Shown piece by piece: positions 35,949 through 43,391 of a DNA stretch of 64,000 nucleotides. Position numbers and translations under genes: made by a program. The stretch is from Streptomyces sp. NBC_01235 (GTDB lineage Bacteria > Actinomycetota > Actinomycetes > Streptomycetales > Streptomycetaceae), in contig NZ_CP108513.1 in assembly GCF_035989285.1 (NCBI RefSeq), positions 372,001-436,000 of the forward strand, in the 5' to 3' direction. Positions within the stretch are counted from its first letter, which is position 1; each line of letters opens with the position of its first letter. Below the pieces are notes generated by a model that saw only the letters and a program-made list of their open reading frames with translations, searched no databases and had not been told where the DNA came from.

Positions 35949-37383
35949 TCGGTGTCCTGGGGGCGCCGGGGCGGAACCTCTCCACCGGCCGGTGGTCGCT
36001 CTCGTAGCCGCCGGCCACGGACTGGCGCACCTCGCCGGTCTCCTCGCCCACGGTGAGGCGTTCCCGCTCCGCGGCCAGCAGGGCGTGGCACAGGCGCCGG
36101 CTGAGCAGGAAGGCCAGGACCGGGCCCACGACGAGGGCAACGCGCAGGATCCAGGTGAGGACGTTGACGGAGATACGGAACGTCTGGGCCACGATGTCGT
36201 TGCCGCCGCCCAGCAGCAGGACGCCGTAGAAGACGATCCCGGCGACGCCGAGCCCGGTGCGCACGGGCCGTTCCCGCGGCCGGTCGCAGAGATGCCGTTC
36301 CTCCCGCCACTCCCCCGTGAGCCGCTGCTCCACGAACGGATACGCGTACAGGACGGTGAAGAACAGCCCGGGCAGGACGACGGCCGGCAGCAGGACGTTC
36401 CACATCAGGGTGTGTCCGGCGAGCTCGGTCTCCCAGGGCGGTACGAGCCGTAGCGCGCCCTCCAGGAAGCCGACGTAGAAGTCGGGCTGGGAGCCGATCG
36501 ACACGACGTCCGGGCGGTAGGGGCCGTACACCCACACGGGGTTGATCTGGGCGAGCCCGCTCATCAGGGTCAGCACGCCGAAGACCATCAGGAACAGGCC
36601 GCCCGAGGACGCCGTGAAGTGGGGGACGAACGGCTTGCCGACGGCGTTGGCGTTCGTCCTGCCCGGGCCGCGCCAGTGCGTGTGCTTCAGGTGGAAGACG
36701 AGGATCAGATGGACGGTGACCAGCGCGATCAGCGCACCGGGCAGGAGCAGGATGTGCAGGCCGTACAGCCGGGGCACGATGTCCTGACCGGGGAACTCGC
36801 CGCCGAACACGAACATGCTGACGTACGTGCCCACCACCGGGATGGAGAGCATGATGCCCTGCGCGATGCGCAGGCCCGTGCCGGAGAGCAGGTCGTCCGG
36901 GAGCGAGTAGCCCGCGAACCCCTCGGCCAGGGCGAGTACGAACAGCGTGACGCCGATGACCCAGTTCATCTCCCGCGGCCTGCGGAAGGCGCCCGTGAAG
37001 AAGATCCGCAGCAGATGCGTGCCGATCGCGGCGACGAACACCAGGGCCGCCCAGTGGTGCACCTGCCGGATGAGGAGTCCGCCGCGCACGTCGAAGCTGA
37101 TGCGCAGGGTCGAGTCGAAGGCCGCGGACATGCGGACGCCGCTCAGGGGCACGTACCGGCCGTCGTAGACGACCTCGCGCATCTCGGGCTGGAAGAAGAA
37201 AGTCAGCCACACCCCGGTCAGCAGCAGGACGATCAGGCTGTAGAGGGCCAGTTCGCCGAGGAAGAACGACCAGTGGTGGGGGAACGCCTTGCGCAGCAGT
37301 GCGCCGCCCCCGTCGTACAGCGGCAGCCGCTCATCGGTCGCGTCGGCGGCCCTGCGGACCGCGCTGCCGCGCTCACCCTCCAC
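35866..37383 (-). CDS. qcrB: Cytochrome bc1 complex cytochrome b subunit (secondary copy)
   Basis: About 505 residues. Cytochrome b of the menaquinol:cytochrome c oxidoreductase. The haem-ligand helix with QVHHWAALVFVAAIGTHLLR and the second His pair around LYGLHILLLPGALIALVTVH are present, as is the FHLKHTHWRG segment of actinobacterial QcrB. GTG 37383 with GGGAGG six bases upstream is preferred; ATG 37416 adds 11 residues. It lacks neighbouring qcrA and qcrC. The C-terminal 80 residues are Arg/Pro-rich and overlap ctaF antisense by 83 bases. Function probably depends on Rieske and cyt cc subunits from the main cluster, or it forms an alternative complex. Confidence 0.92.
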   Translation of the reverse strand: MEGERGSAVRRAADATDERLPLYDGGGALLRKAFPHHWSFFLGELALYSLIVLLLTGVWLTFFFQPEMREVVYDGRYVPLSGVRMSAAFDSTLRISFDVRGGLLIRQVHHWAALVFVAAIGTHLLRIFFTGAFRRPREMNWVIGVTLFVLALAEGFAGYSLPDDLLSGTGLRIAQGIMLSIPVVGTYVSMFVFGGEFPGQDIVPRLYGLHILLLPGALIALVTVHLILVFHLKHTHWRGPGRTNANAVGKPFVPHFTASSGGLFLMVFGVLTLMSGLAQINPVWVYGPYRPDVVSIGSQPDFYVGFLEGALRLVPPWETELAGHTLMWNVLLPAVVLPGLFFTVLYAYPFVEQRLTGEWREERHLCDRPRERPVRTGLGVAGIVFYGVLLLGGGNDIVAQTFRISVNVLTWILRVALVVGPVLAFLLSRRLCHALLAAERERLTVGEETGEVRQSVAGGYESDHRPVERFRPGAPRTPISPPGRSPGRRTGRPFRTLRLPARRRR

Positions 37384-37727
37384 GGACCGCCTCCCTCGCA
37401 CCGGTGCTCCGGTCATGCCTAGCCGCCGGTGCGCCGGTCGAGTGCCCTTGCCGCGTCAAACACCCGCGCGGCACGCAAGTGGCACCCGTTCGGCCGAACA
37501 TCGGGGGACCACCAGGGGTCGGGTTCGAGAGGGCGTTCCCGTCCGCCGTCGCCGATCCGCTCAATTCTCATATGTGCACGGTCAAAAAGACGCGGAGATC
37601 TTCGCGTTCCGAAGCTCCTTGAGCCAGTCCCGGAGCACGTCACCCCCTCGGGGGACGGTCTCCGTACGGTCGGGGCATCAGCGGGGCCGGAGGAGCCCGG
37701 GCCCGTACGACCGGCAGGAGGAGCGCC
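37384..37727. promoter_or_regulatory. Divergent spacer between qcrB and roadblock gene
   Basis: A 344-base gap with no credible gene. It should hold the qcrB promoter (leftward) and the roadblock-protein promoter (rightward). A locally AT-richer patch lies at 37560-37600. A small CTTCG/CGAAG dyad near 37600 is the only inverted repeat noticed. Confidence 0.35.
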
Positions 37728-38102
37728 ATGGCGAATGTGGAGATCTCGATGAAGGAGACGATGACCGCGGTGGAGGGGGCCTTGGGGGTCGCCGTCGTCG
37801 ACTACACCAGCGGCATGGCTCTCGGCACGCTCGGCGGGGGCAAGGACCTCGACCTGAACGTCGCCGCGGCCGGCAACACCGATGTGATCCGCGCCAAGGT
37901 CCGCACCATGGAACACCTGGGGCTGAAGGGCGAGATCGAGGACATCCTGATCACGCTCGGCACCCAGTACCACCTCATCCGGCTGCTCAAGGGCCGCGGC
38001 GGCAGCGGACTGTTCATCTACCTCGTCCTGGACCGCGACCGGTCCAATCTGGCCATGGCCCGCCACCAGCTCAAGCGGATCGAGGCCGAACTCGAGGTGT
38101 AG
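37728..38102 (+). CDS. Roadblock/LC7 (MglB-like) domain protein
   Basis: A 124-residue single-domain roadblock protein. The fold reads MKETMTAVEGALGVAVVDYT, SGMALGTLGGGKDLDL, a long helix around NTDVIRAKVRTMEHL, ILITLGTQYHLIRLL and GLFIYLVLDRDRSNLAMARH. Roadblock proteins dimerise and regulate small Ras-like GTPases (MglB acts as GAP for MglA). No GTPase gene is adjacent here, but a CvnD-type GTPase is present in the conservon at 42765. The start follows AGGAGG closely. Confidence 0.85.
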   Translation: MANVEISMKETMTAVEGALGVAVVDYTSGMALGTLGGGKDLDLNVAAAGNTDVIRAKVRTMEHLGLKGEIEDILITLGTQYHLIRLLKGRGGSGLFIYLVLDRDRSNLAMARHQLKRIEAELEV

Positions 38103-38135
38103 GCGACCGGACGGTTCGCGGCTTCGCACACCCTC

Positions 38136-38157
38136 GAATTGAAGATTTCTTCATCTC
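38136..38157. promoter_or_regulatory. AT-rich inverted repeat upstream of the ArsR-type gene
   Basis: TGAAGATTTCTTCA at 38140-38153 is a 6-bp-arm dyad with a 2-base centre, flanked by outer TCGA arms. It stands out as AT-rich and lies about 150 bases before the ArsR start. It resembles the short AT-rich dyads bound by ArsR/SmtB regulators; autoregulation is inferred. Confidence 0.45.
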
Positions 38158-38304
38158 GAGACATCCAGATCAGCGCATCACACGGGTGTGCGGAGCCCGC
38201 AGCCACCAGGATCGGGACGCAAGCCGTCGCGTGCGGCGGCCGTAGGACAGGCGGGCCGCCGCACCATCGAGAACCACGCACCGAACGGGGCAGGGAGCGA
38301 GCGA

Positions 38305-38679
38305 GTGACCATGCAGGTTCCCCTCTACCAGGCCAAGGCCGAGTTCTTCCGCATGCTCGGGCACCCCGTGCGCATCCGGGTCCTCGAACTGCTGCAGGGC
38401 GGCCCCGTCGCCGTGCGGGACCTGCTCACCGAGATCGAGATCGAACCGTCCAGTCTGTCCCAGCAGTTGGCGGTGTTGCGCCGGTCCGGCATCGTGGTGT
38501 CGATCCGGGAGGGGTCGACGGTCAGCTACGCGCTCGCGGGCGGTGACGTGGCCGAGTTACTGCGGGCCGCCCGCCGTATCCTCACCGAACTCCTCGCGGG
38601 GCAGAACGAGTTGCTGGCCGAGCTGCGCCAGGCCGAGCTGCCCCTGTCGGTGCCGCAGGGCGGCCCCGGCCGGACGTGA
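38305..38679 (+). CDS. ArsR/SmtB-family HTH regulator
   Basis: About 124 residues. The winged helix reads YQAKAEFFRMLGHPVRIRVL, VAVRDLLTEIEIEPSSLSQQ with recognition helix LSQQLAVLRRSGIV, and a wing REGSTVSYALA. The metal-box Cys residues of classical ArsR/SmtB are absent, so it senses something else, perhaps redox or sulfide. GTG 38305 has GGGAG 7 bases upstream. Codon 85 is TTA (38557-38559), suggesting bldA dependence. An AT-rich dyad lies upstream and a CTTCAGG/CCTGAAG dyad follows the gene. Confidence 0.88.
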   Translation: MTMQVPLYQAKAEFFRMLGHPVRIRVLELLQGGPVAVRDLLTEIEIEPSSLSQQLAVLRRSGIVVSIREGSTVSYALAGGDVAELLRAARRILTELLAGQNELLAELRQAELPLSVPQGGPGRT

Positions 38680-38724
38680 CGGGACCGGCTCGACCTGCGC
38701 GACCTGCGCGAGCGGCGCGACCGG

Positions 38725-38754
38725 CTTCAGGTTTCCTTCAGGTACCTCCTGAAG
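38725..38754. promoter_or_regulatory. CTTCAGG repeats: direct plus inverted copies after the ArsR-type gene
   Basis: CTTCAGG occurs at 38725-38731 and 38736-38742, and its complement CCTGAAG at 38748-38754. The second and third copies can form a 7-bp stem with a 5-base loop. It could be the terminator of the regulator gene or an operator for the following gene; no U-tract follows. Confidence 0.4.
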
Positions 38755-38815
38755 CTTGGGGCAAGTGCGTGGACACGGACCACGCACCCCCGAAACCGAG
38801 CGCCGCCGCTGGCTC

Positions 38816-39373
38816 ATGAACAAGGCACTGCTCGCCGGCGGAGTCGCCGCGACGGCGACCACGACCGGCTGCTCCGCCCTCACCGGGGGCGCCTGCTTCT
38901 TCACGTTCATGGGCACCCCGTCGACCACGAAGCCGTGGGGCTTCCAGTACGAGGGCCACGACGGGGCCATCAACTACCTGGTGCTCGACGACCAGGTCGT
39001 CATGACGCCCACCTTCATGAGCTCCGAGCCGACCTCGGCCACCTGCGCCGGGCGAGAAGATCACCCTCTTCAAGAAGGAGACGACGGCCGCACTCACCCC
39101 GCTGCGGTCGCTCACCGACGCACAGCGGGGGAAGGTGATCTCCTCGGAGAGCAAGGCCGGGAACAACCTGAAGGCCGGCGCCGGCCAGGACAACCTCCGG
39201 CTCGCCTACCAGGGCCTCGTCGCCTCCGGGTTCACCGAGACCCAGAGGAACCCTCTGATGTGCTGCTGGGCGGGACCCCCGCCCAGCAGCACATCCACAC
39301 CGTCATCCGCACCCCCAACGGCGGCGACTACGACGTGGACCTGCTCAAGCTGCACCTGGAGAACGACCGCTGG
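38816..39373 (+). pseudogene. DUF3500 family protein, frameshifted
   Basis: The N-terminus MNKALLAGGVAATATTTGCS looks like a signal. The conserved piece FFTFMGTPSTTKPWGFQYEG to VVMTPTFMSSEPTSATCAG follows in one frame. Near 39047 the homology jumps to another frame (ITLFKKETTAALTPLRSLTD, then AGAGQDNLRLAYQGLVASGF) and near 39257 back to the first (QQHIHTVIRTPNGGDYDVDL). The order matches DUF3500 proteins, but large internal parts are missing and the frame is broken twice, so it cannot make a normal product. A perfect 18-bp hairpin lies at the second break. Confidence 0.7.
39257..39295. repeat. Perfect 18-bp inverted repeat with 3-base loop inside DUF3500 remnant
   Basis: Left arm 39257-39274 (starts GATGTGCTGCTGGGCGGG) is exactly complementary to right arm 39278-39295, leaving the loop ACC. 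It sits exactly where the reading frame of the DUF3500 homology changes. This suggests a template-switch or snap-back mutation rather than a terminator inside a gene. Confidence 0.75.
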
Positions 39374-39479
39374 GGTCCGGGTGCCTGCGTCGGTGTCGTG
39401 CCGGTGCGGGTGCCGAACAGTGGCGCGGGTATCGAACGAAACAGACCAAAACGCCAGGGTTCGCCACCCCTTCCGCCAC

Positions 39480-39493
39480 GTAGAAATATCTAC
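39480..39493. promoter_or_regulatory. AT-rich dyad GTAGAAATATCTAC
   Basis: 5-bp arms GTAGA/TCTAC around AATA, 67 bases upstream of the next gene's ATG, in an unusually AT-rich 60-base patch. It may be an operator or part of a promoter; no regulator is assigned. Confidence 0.35.
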
Positions 39494-39559
39494 CAGCATG
39501 CATATGTTCGGTCGGCGTTGGCCGACGGCGGACTGCACACGGAGCCGAACGGAACCGAC

Positions 39560-40027
39560 ATGAGCAATGTGATGTGGATGCGCGGCGTGGAGTGGCTGGC
39601 CGCCGCGGCGACGGACCCGCGGATGTGCAAGCGGGAGTGGGACCAGGGCGACGGGATCGCCCTGCTGGAGGCGGGCCGTTACTGGGACGTACTGAGCGTG
39701 CCCGACCGCCTGGGGCTGCTCACCCTGGACCTGTTGTGGCAGGGCTCGCGTCCCACGCCGGGACCGACACTGGTGGACACCGCGGCGCACCGCGTGGGTT
39801 TCTTCCTGCCGCCCGACCCCGGCAGCCGGTGGATCGGCGCGGGGCTGCGCCGCGCGGGCCGGGGGTCCTGGGTGGCGGTGCCTCCGCCGTACCGGGCCTC
39901 CCGCTTCCTGGAGTGGCTGGTTCCGCCGGACGGGACCGGCGCGCTGCACGCGCCCGTCACACTGGAGCTGGCACTGCGCCAGGCCAACGGCACGCTGGCC
40001 GTACTGGCCCCGGTGTGCGGCCGGTAG
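39560..40027 (+). CDS. Conserved Streptomyces hypothetical protein (primase/polymerase-N-like)
   Basis: About 155 residues from ATG 39560. The sequence MRGVEWLAAAATDPRMCKRE, WDVLSVPDRLGLLTLDLLW, VDTAAHRVGFFLPPDPGSRW and FLEWLVPPDGTGALHAPVTL recalls short Streptomyces proteins sometimes annotated with a bifunctional DNA primase/polymerase N-terminal domain. No catalytic acidic triad can be pointed out, so no enzymatic role is claimed. The frame is open upstream into the DUF3500 remnant, but that part has different character; the patch at 39430-39555 is AT-rich and looks like a promoter. Confidence 0.65.
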   Translation: MSNVMWMRGVEWLAAAATDPRMCKREWDQGDGIALLEAGRYWDVLSVPDRLGLLTLDLLWQGSRPTPGPTLVDTAAHRVGFFLPPDPGSRWIGAGLRRAGRGSWVAVPPPYRASRFLEWLVPPDGTGALHAPVTLELALRQANGTLAVLAPVCGR

Positions 40028-40031
40028 CGCG

Positions 40032-40180
40032 TCAGGGGCGGTGCGGGAGACGGGTCAAGGACACCCACTGCACATCCGGTCGGGCGGGCACGGTCCAGCC
40101 GCGGTCGCGCCACTGCGCGACCAGCCGGGCGTAGATCGGCACCCGGCACCGGGGGCCGCCGGCCCACTGGGCGTGGAGAA
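40032..40180 (-). pseudogene. Tail of an unidentified small protein (possible remnant)
   Basis: The minus strand reads VPIYARLVAQWRDRGWTVPA and RPDVQWVSLTRLPHRP before a stop. This resembles the C-terminal ending (PIYxxLVxxWxxxGRxVPGxPDxxW) of small Streptomyces hypothetical proteins. No start or upstream domain is evident. Low confidence. Confidence 0.3.
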
Positions 40181-40584
40181 GGCCGGACGGGCAGTCATTG
40201 CGGGGCGCCACGGGGGAAGGTCGGTCCACGCCGGGGCAACGGCGGGGCACAAGCGGTGGTACGCGCGGGCAGCGCGCGCTCACCGGGTCGGTTGAGCGCA
40301 GCCCCGTGAGGAGGCCTGGTCCCGTCCGATCGCAGGGCCGGCACATCCGGGCGTGCGCCAGCCCGACGATATGGCGATCCAACTCGCGTACCCCATAAGA
40401 ACTTTCGGACAGTCGACGCAGAAGTGAACAGATACCGGGCACTTTCGGAGCGAAGTCTCGCTCAACCGCCCGGGATCGATCGATGACGGTGTGTACTGTG
40501 CTGCAAGTGCCTGGTTCGAACTCATCGGGCCCACCCCTGCCCTGAACTCCGTGACGACGCCCGACCCTCCCTGGAACCGAATCG
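40181..40584. promoter_or_regulatory. Non-coding region upstream of the conservon
   Basis: About 400 bases without a supported gene, with lower GC around 40370-40500. It presumably contains the cvnA promoter. No repeat or clear -35/-10 could be fixed by eye. Confidence 0.35.
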
Positions 40585-42015
40585 ATGATCGTATTACCGG
40601 ACCTGGTGGCCGGTGGCCTGGCCGCCGGCACACTGTCCGCGCTCGCCCTCGGCGGCGGTCTGCTGCGGCTACGGCGGCAACAGGCCCGGCAGCGAGCGGA
40701 GATCGCCGCGCTGCGCACCCAGCTCGACGGCTCCTTGAGGTCGTTCACGGCAGAGGTCGAGCATCTGGCCACGCAGCGCGTGCCCGCCGCCGCCCGCCAG
40801 GTGGCGCATCCGCACCTGCGCGTGCCGGGCCCGCTCCAGCCGCTCACCACCGGCACCGCCCTGGGCATCGCCCTGGAGAACGTGGTGCTGGCACTGCAGT
40901 CCGAGGTGGCCGCCCAGCGCACGCGGGTCGACGCCGCGGCACAGGCCGGGATGCGGGGCGCCACCCGGGAGATCCAGGCGGCCCTGTACCGGCTTCAGGA
41001 CGCCCTGCGCGGGCTGCAACAGCGCTACGACGACCCGGAGCTGACGCAGACCCTGTTCCGACTGGACCACGAGAACGAGCAGTCGCTGCGCCGCGCGCAG
41101 GTCGCCGCCGTGGTGTGCGGGGCCTGGGTCGGGCTGGCGCGCGAGGAGTCCCACCTGGTGGACGCGGTGACCGGCGGTCAGGCGCGGCTCGCGGGCTACC
41201 ACCGGGTCAAGGTCCACAACCACCTGGAGGCCGGCACCGCCCTGGTCTCGCACGCCGTCGAGCCGGTGGCCATCATCGTCGCCGAGCTGCTCGACAACGC
41301 GCTCCGGCACTCCGCCCCGGACACCGACGTCGTGGTGAGCCTGGAGCACGTCCACCACGGGGCATGCGTCACGATCGACGACGCGGGTCTCGGCATGACA
41401 CGGGACGAACGCGACCGCGCCCAGCGGCTGGTGGCCGGTGACGAGCTCATCCTGCTGACCGACCTGGGCGATCCGCCGCGCATGGGGCTGGCCGCGATCG
41501 GCCGTCTGACCCGCCAGTTCGACCTGAGCGTCGACGTGTCCTCGGCCTCCCCTTACGGCGGAGTGCGCGCGGTGCTGCGGGTCGACAGCCACCTCCTCAG
41601 CACCCTCGACCCGGCCGACCGGCCGCCGGCCGCGAGCGCCCCGCGCACGACGCGCAAGGCCGTGCCCGACCGGCCCGCGTCCGCGCCCGCCCACGCCCAC
41701 GCCCACGCCCACGCCCACGCCCACGCGTACGGCACGGAGACCGGCGCCCCTGAGTCACCACCCGGGCATAGCGAGCCGCTGGACGCGGACGGCCTGCCGC
41801 AGCGCCGTCGCCGCACCCGTGCCGCCGTACCGGAAGAGACACCGGCGCGGCGGCCGGCGCGCCGCCCGGAGGAGGCCGCGGCCGCGCTCGGCGCGCTGCA
41901 GTCCGGCACGGCGGCGGCCCGCGCCGCGGCCGGGAACACCACCGAGGACGTCCACGCGGACGCCCCGGCCGACGACACCGACCAGACCGACAACGAAGGA
42001 GGCGCGGCCAGATGA
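40585..42015 (+). CDS. cvnA: Conservon sensor kinase-like protein CvnA
   Basis: A 476-residue membrane-associated protein. One N-terminal hydrophobic helix (LVAGGLAAGTLSALALGGGL) precedes a coiled-coil-rich region. The GHKL ATPase domain has the N-box IIVAELLDNALRHSAPDTDV and the G1-like DDAGLGM. There is no typical phospho-accepting H-box, as expected of CvnA proteins. The C-terminal 130 residues are low-complexity, with an Ala-His hexarepeat encoded by six GCCCAC units. In known conservons CvnA-D form a membrane complex like eukaryotic G-protein signalling. It overlaps cvnB by 4 bases. Confidence 0.9.
   Translation: MIVLPDLVAGGLAAGTLSALALGGGLLRLRRQQARQRAEIAALRTQLDGSLRSFTAEVEHLATQRVPAAARQVAHPHLRVPGPLQPLTTGTALGIALENVVLALQSEVAAQRTRVDAAAQAGMRGATREIQAALYRLQDALRGLQQRYDDPELTQTLFRLDHENEQSLRRAQVAAVVCGAWVGLAREESHLVDAVTGGQARLAGYHRVKVHNHLEAGTALVSHAVEPVAIIVAELLDNALRHSAPDTDVVVSLEHVHHGACVTIDDAGLGMTRDERDRAQRLVAGDELILLTDLGDPPRMGLAAIGRLTRQFDLSVDVSSASPYGGVRAVLRVDSHLLSTLDPADRPPAASAPRTTRKAVPDRPASAPAHAHAHAHAHAHAYGTETGAPESPPGHSEPLDADGLPQRRRRTRAAVPEETPARRPARRPEEAAAALGALQSGTAAARAAAGNTTEDVHADAPADDTDQTDNEGGAAR
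41689..41724 (+). repeat. Six tandem GCCCAC hexamers coding (Ala-His)6
   Basis: Exact six-fold repetition of a 6-base unit inside the disordered tail of cvnA. Copy number changes stay in frame, so length variation between strains is expected. The His-rich stretch could bind metal. Confidence 0.85.
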
Positions 42016-42434
42016 CCAGCCGCAACACGGGCGACACGGCATGGGTGCTGGACCCGATCCTGCAGGTGCCGCACGTGCTGGCCGCCGTCATGCTGACCCG
42101 GGACGGGCTCGTGACGGGGTACACCGACGCCCTGTCGCAGCCGTCGGCGGAGCGGGTGGCCGCCATCACCAGTACGGTGCAGGGGGCCTGCCGGACGGCG
42201 GCGGCCGCGTTCGCCGACCGGGAGCGGGCCGACGTACGGCAGATCGTCATCGAGTCCGACCACGGATACGTGCTGATCGTGCCGACCGACCACGGCACCT
42301 GCGTGGCCGCGTACGGCGACGGCGAGGTGCGTCTGGACCTGCTGGCCCACCGGGTGCACTCCCAGGTGGCGCGACTGGGCGAGAAGGCCATGGCGGCCGC
42401 GTCCCGAGGAGCCGACGACAACCCGCCGGCGTGA
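42012..42434 (+). CDS. cvnB: Roadblock/LC7 protein CvnB
   Basis: A 140-residue roadblock/LC7 domain protein: WVLDPILQVPHVLAAVMLTR, DGLVTGYTDALSQPSAERVA, a helix with SAERVAAITSTVQGACR, VIIESDHGYVLIVPTD-type strands and a final helix HRVHSQVARLGEKAM. CvnB is thought to regulate the CvnD GTPase. The start overlaps the cvnA stop and the stop overlaps the cvnC start (4 bases each), so translation is coupled. Confidence 0.9.
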   Translation: MTSRNTGDTAWVLDPILQVPHVLAAVMLTRDGLVTGYTDALSQPSAERVAAITSTVQGACRTAAAAFADRERADVRQIVIESDHGYVLIVPTDHGTCVAAYGDGEVRLDLLAHRVHSQVARLGEKAMAAASRGADDNPPA

Positions 42435-42796
42435 CCGGCCGCCCGACGGGCCGGCCCCTGGTCCCCGCGTATCTGTCGACCGGCGGGGTGGCCCGGCCCA
42501 GCCGCCCCCATCTGGAGCGGCTGTCGGTGCTCGCCCGCAGCGACGAGCCGCTGCCCGCCGGGCTCCCCGCCGCCGAACTCGCCCTGCTGGACACGCTGGA
42601 GGGCGGCTCGCTGGCGGTGGTGGAGGCGGCGGCGCTGCTCCGGCTGCCGTTCTCCGCGGTGCGGGTGCTGGCGGCCGACCTCGTCGACCGGGACCTGGTC
42701 CTCGCCCGTGCGCCGATCCCACCCGCCGAACGGTTCGACCCCGACCTGTTGAAGAGAGTGGCCGATGGCCTCCGCGCCCTCAAGCACCGCACCTAG
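42431..42796 (+). CDS. cvnC: DUF742 protein CvnC
   Basis: A 121-residue DUF742 protein starting at GTG 42431. Features are LVPAYLSTGGVARPSRPHLE, then LDTLEGGSLAVVEAAALLRL and FDPDLLKRVADGLRAL, typical of CvnC with a winged-helix-like middle. It probably links the sensor to the GTPase within the complex. It overlaps cvnD by 32 bases, more than usual for this operon type. Confidence 0.9.
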   Translation: MTGRPTGRPLVPAYLSTGGVARPSRPHLERLSVLARSDEPLPAGLPAAELALLDTLEGGSLAVVEAAALLRLPFSAVRVLAADLVDRDLVLARAPIPPAERFDPDLLKRVADGLRALKHRT

Positions 42797-43391
42797 CGCC
42801 GGCGCACCCGGCGCCGTCCACCTGCCGGACACCGCCCGCGACCTGGTGAAGATCCTGGTCGCGGGGCCGTTCGGGGTGGGCAAGACGACCCTGATCGACT
42901 CGGTGTCCGAGATCCGGCCCCTGCACACCGAGGAGCAGCTCTCCGAGGCGTCCGCGCAGGTGGACGACCTGGCCGGGGTGCGGGAGAAGTCGACGACCAC
43001 CGTCGCCATCGACTTCGGCCGGATCAGCCTGCCCGGTGAGGTCGTGCTGTACCTGTTCGGCACGCCCGGGCAGGAGCGCTTCCGCGCGCTGTGGGACGAC
43101 ATCGCCTACGGGGCGCTGGGGGCGCTCGTCCTCGTCGACAGCCGACGGCTCGACGCGTCGTTCGACGTGCTGGGCCTGGTGGAGGAGAGCGGACTGCCGT
43201 ACGCGGTGGCCTTCAACGCCTTTCCCGACGCGCCCCGCCACTACGGCGAGGAGCAGCTGCGCCGGGCGCTGGACCTGGAGCCGGGAACGCCGATGGTGAC
43301 GTGCGACGCGCGGGACGCGAACTCCTCGATCGACGCGCTGCTCGCGCTGGTCGACCATCTGATCGGCCGCGACCCCGTGGAGGCCCGGTGA
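42765..43391 (+). CDS. cvnD: Conservon GTPase CvnD
   Basis: A 208-residue small Ras-like GTPase. The P-loop GPFGVGKTTL lies near residues 34-43, switch I has STTTVAIDFG, switch II LFGTPGQERFRALWDD, and the base-contact region is FNAFPD in place of NKxD, which is usual in this family. It probably switches the state of the membrane-bound conservon complex. It is followed with a 4-base overlap by the first P450 gene. Confidence 0.92.
   Translation: MASAPSSTAPSAGAPGAVHLPDTARDLVKILVAGPFGVGKTTLIDSVSEIRPLHTEEQLSEASAQVDDLAGVREKSTTTVAIDFGRISLPGEVVLYLFGTPGQERFRALWDDIAYGALGALVLVDSRRLDASFDVLGLVEESGLPYAVAFNAFPDAPRHYGEEQLRRALDLEPGTPMVTCDARDANSSIDALLALVDHLIGRDPVEAR

Noticed and set aside
41689..41724. Short regular repeats as a possible CRISPR array
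   Set aside because: Units are 6 bases with no spacers and lie inside cvnA coding sequence.
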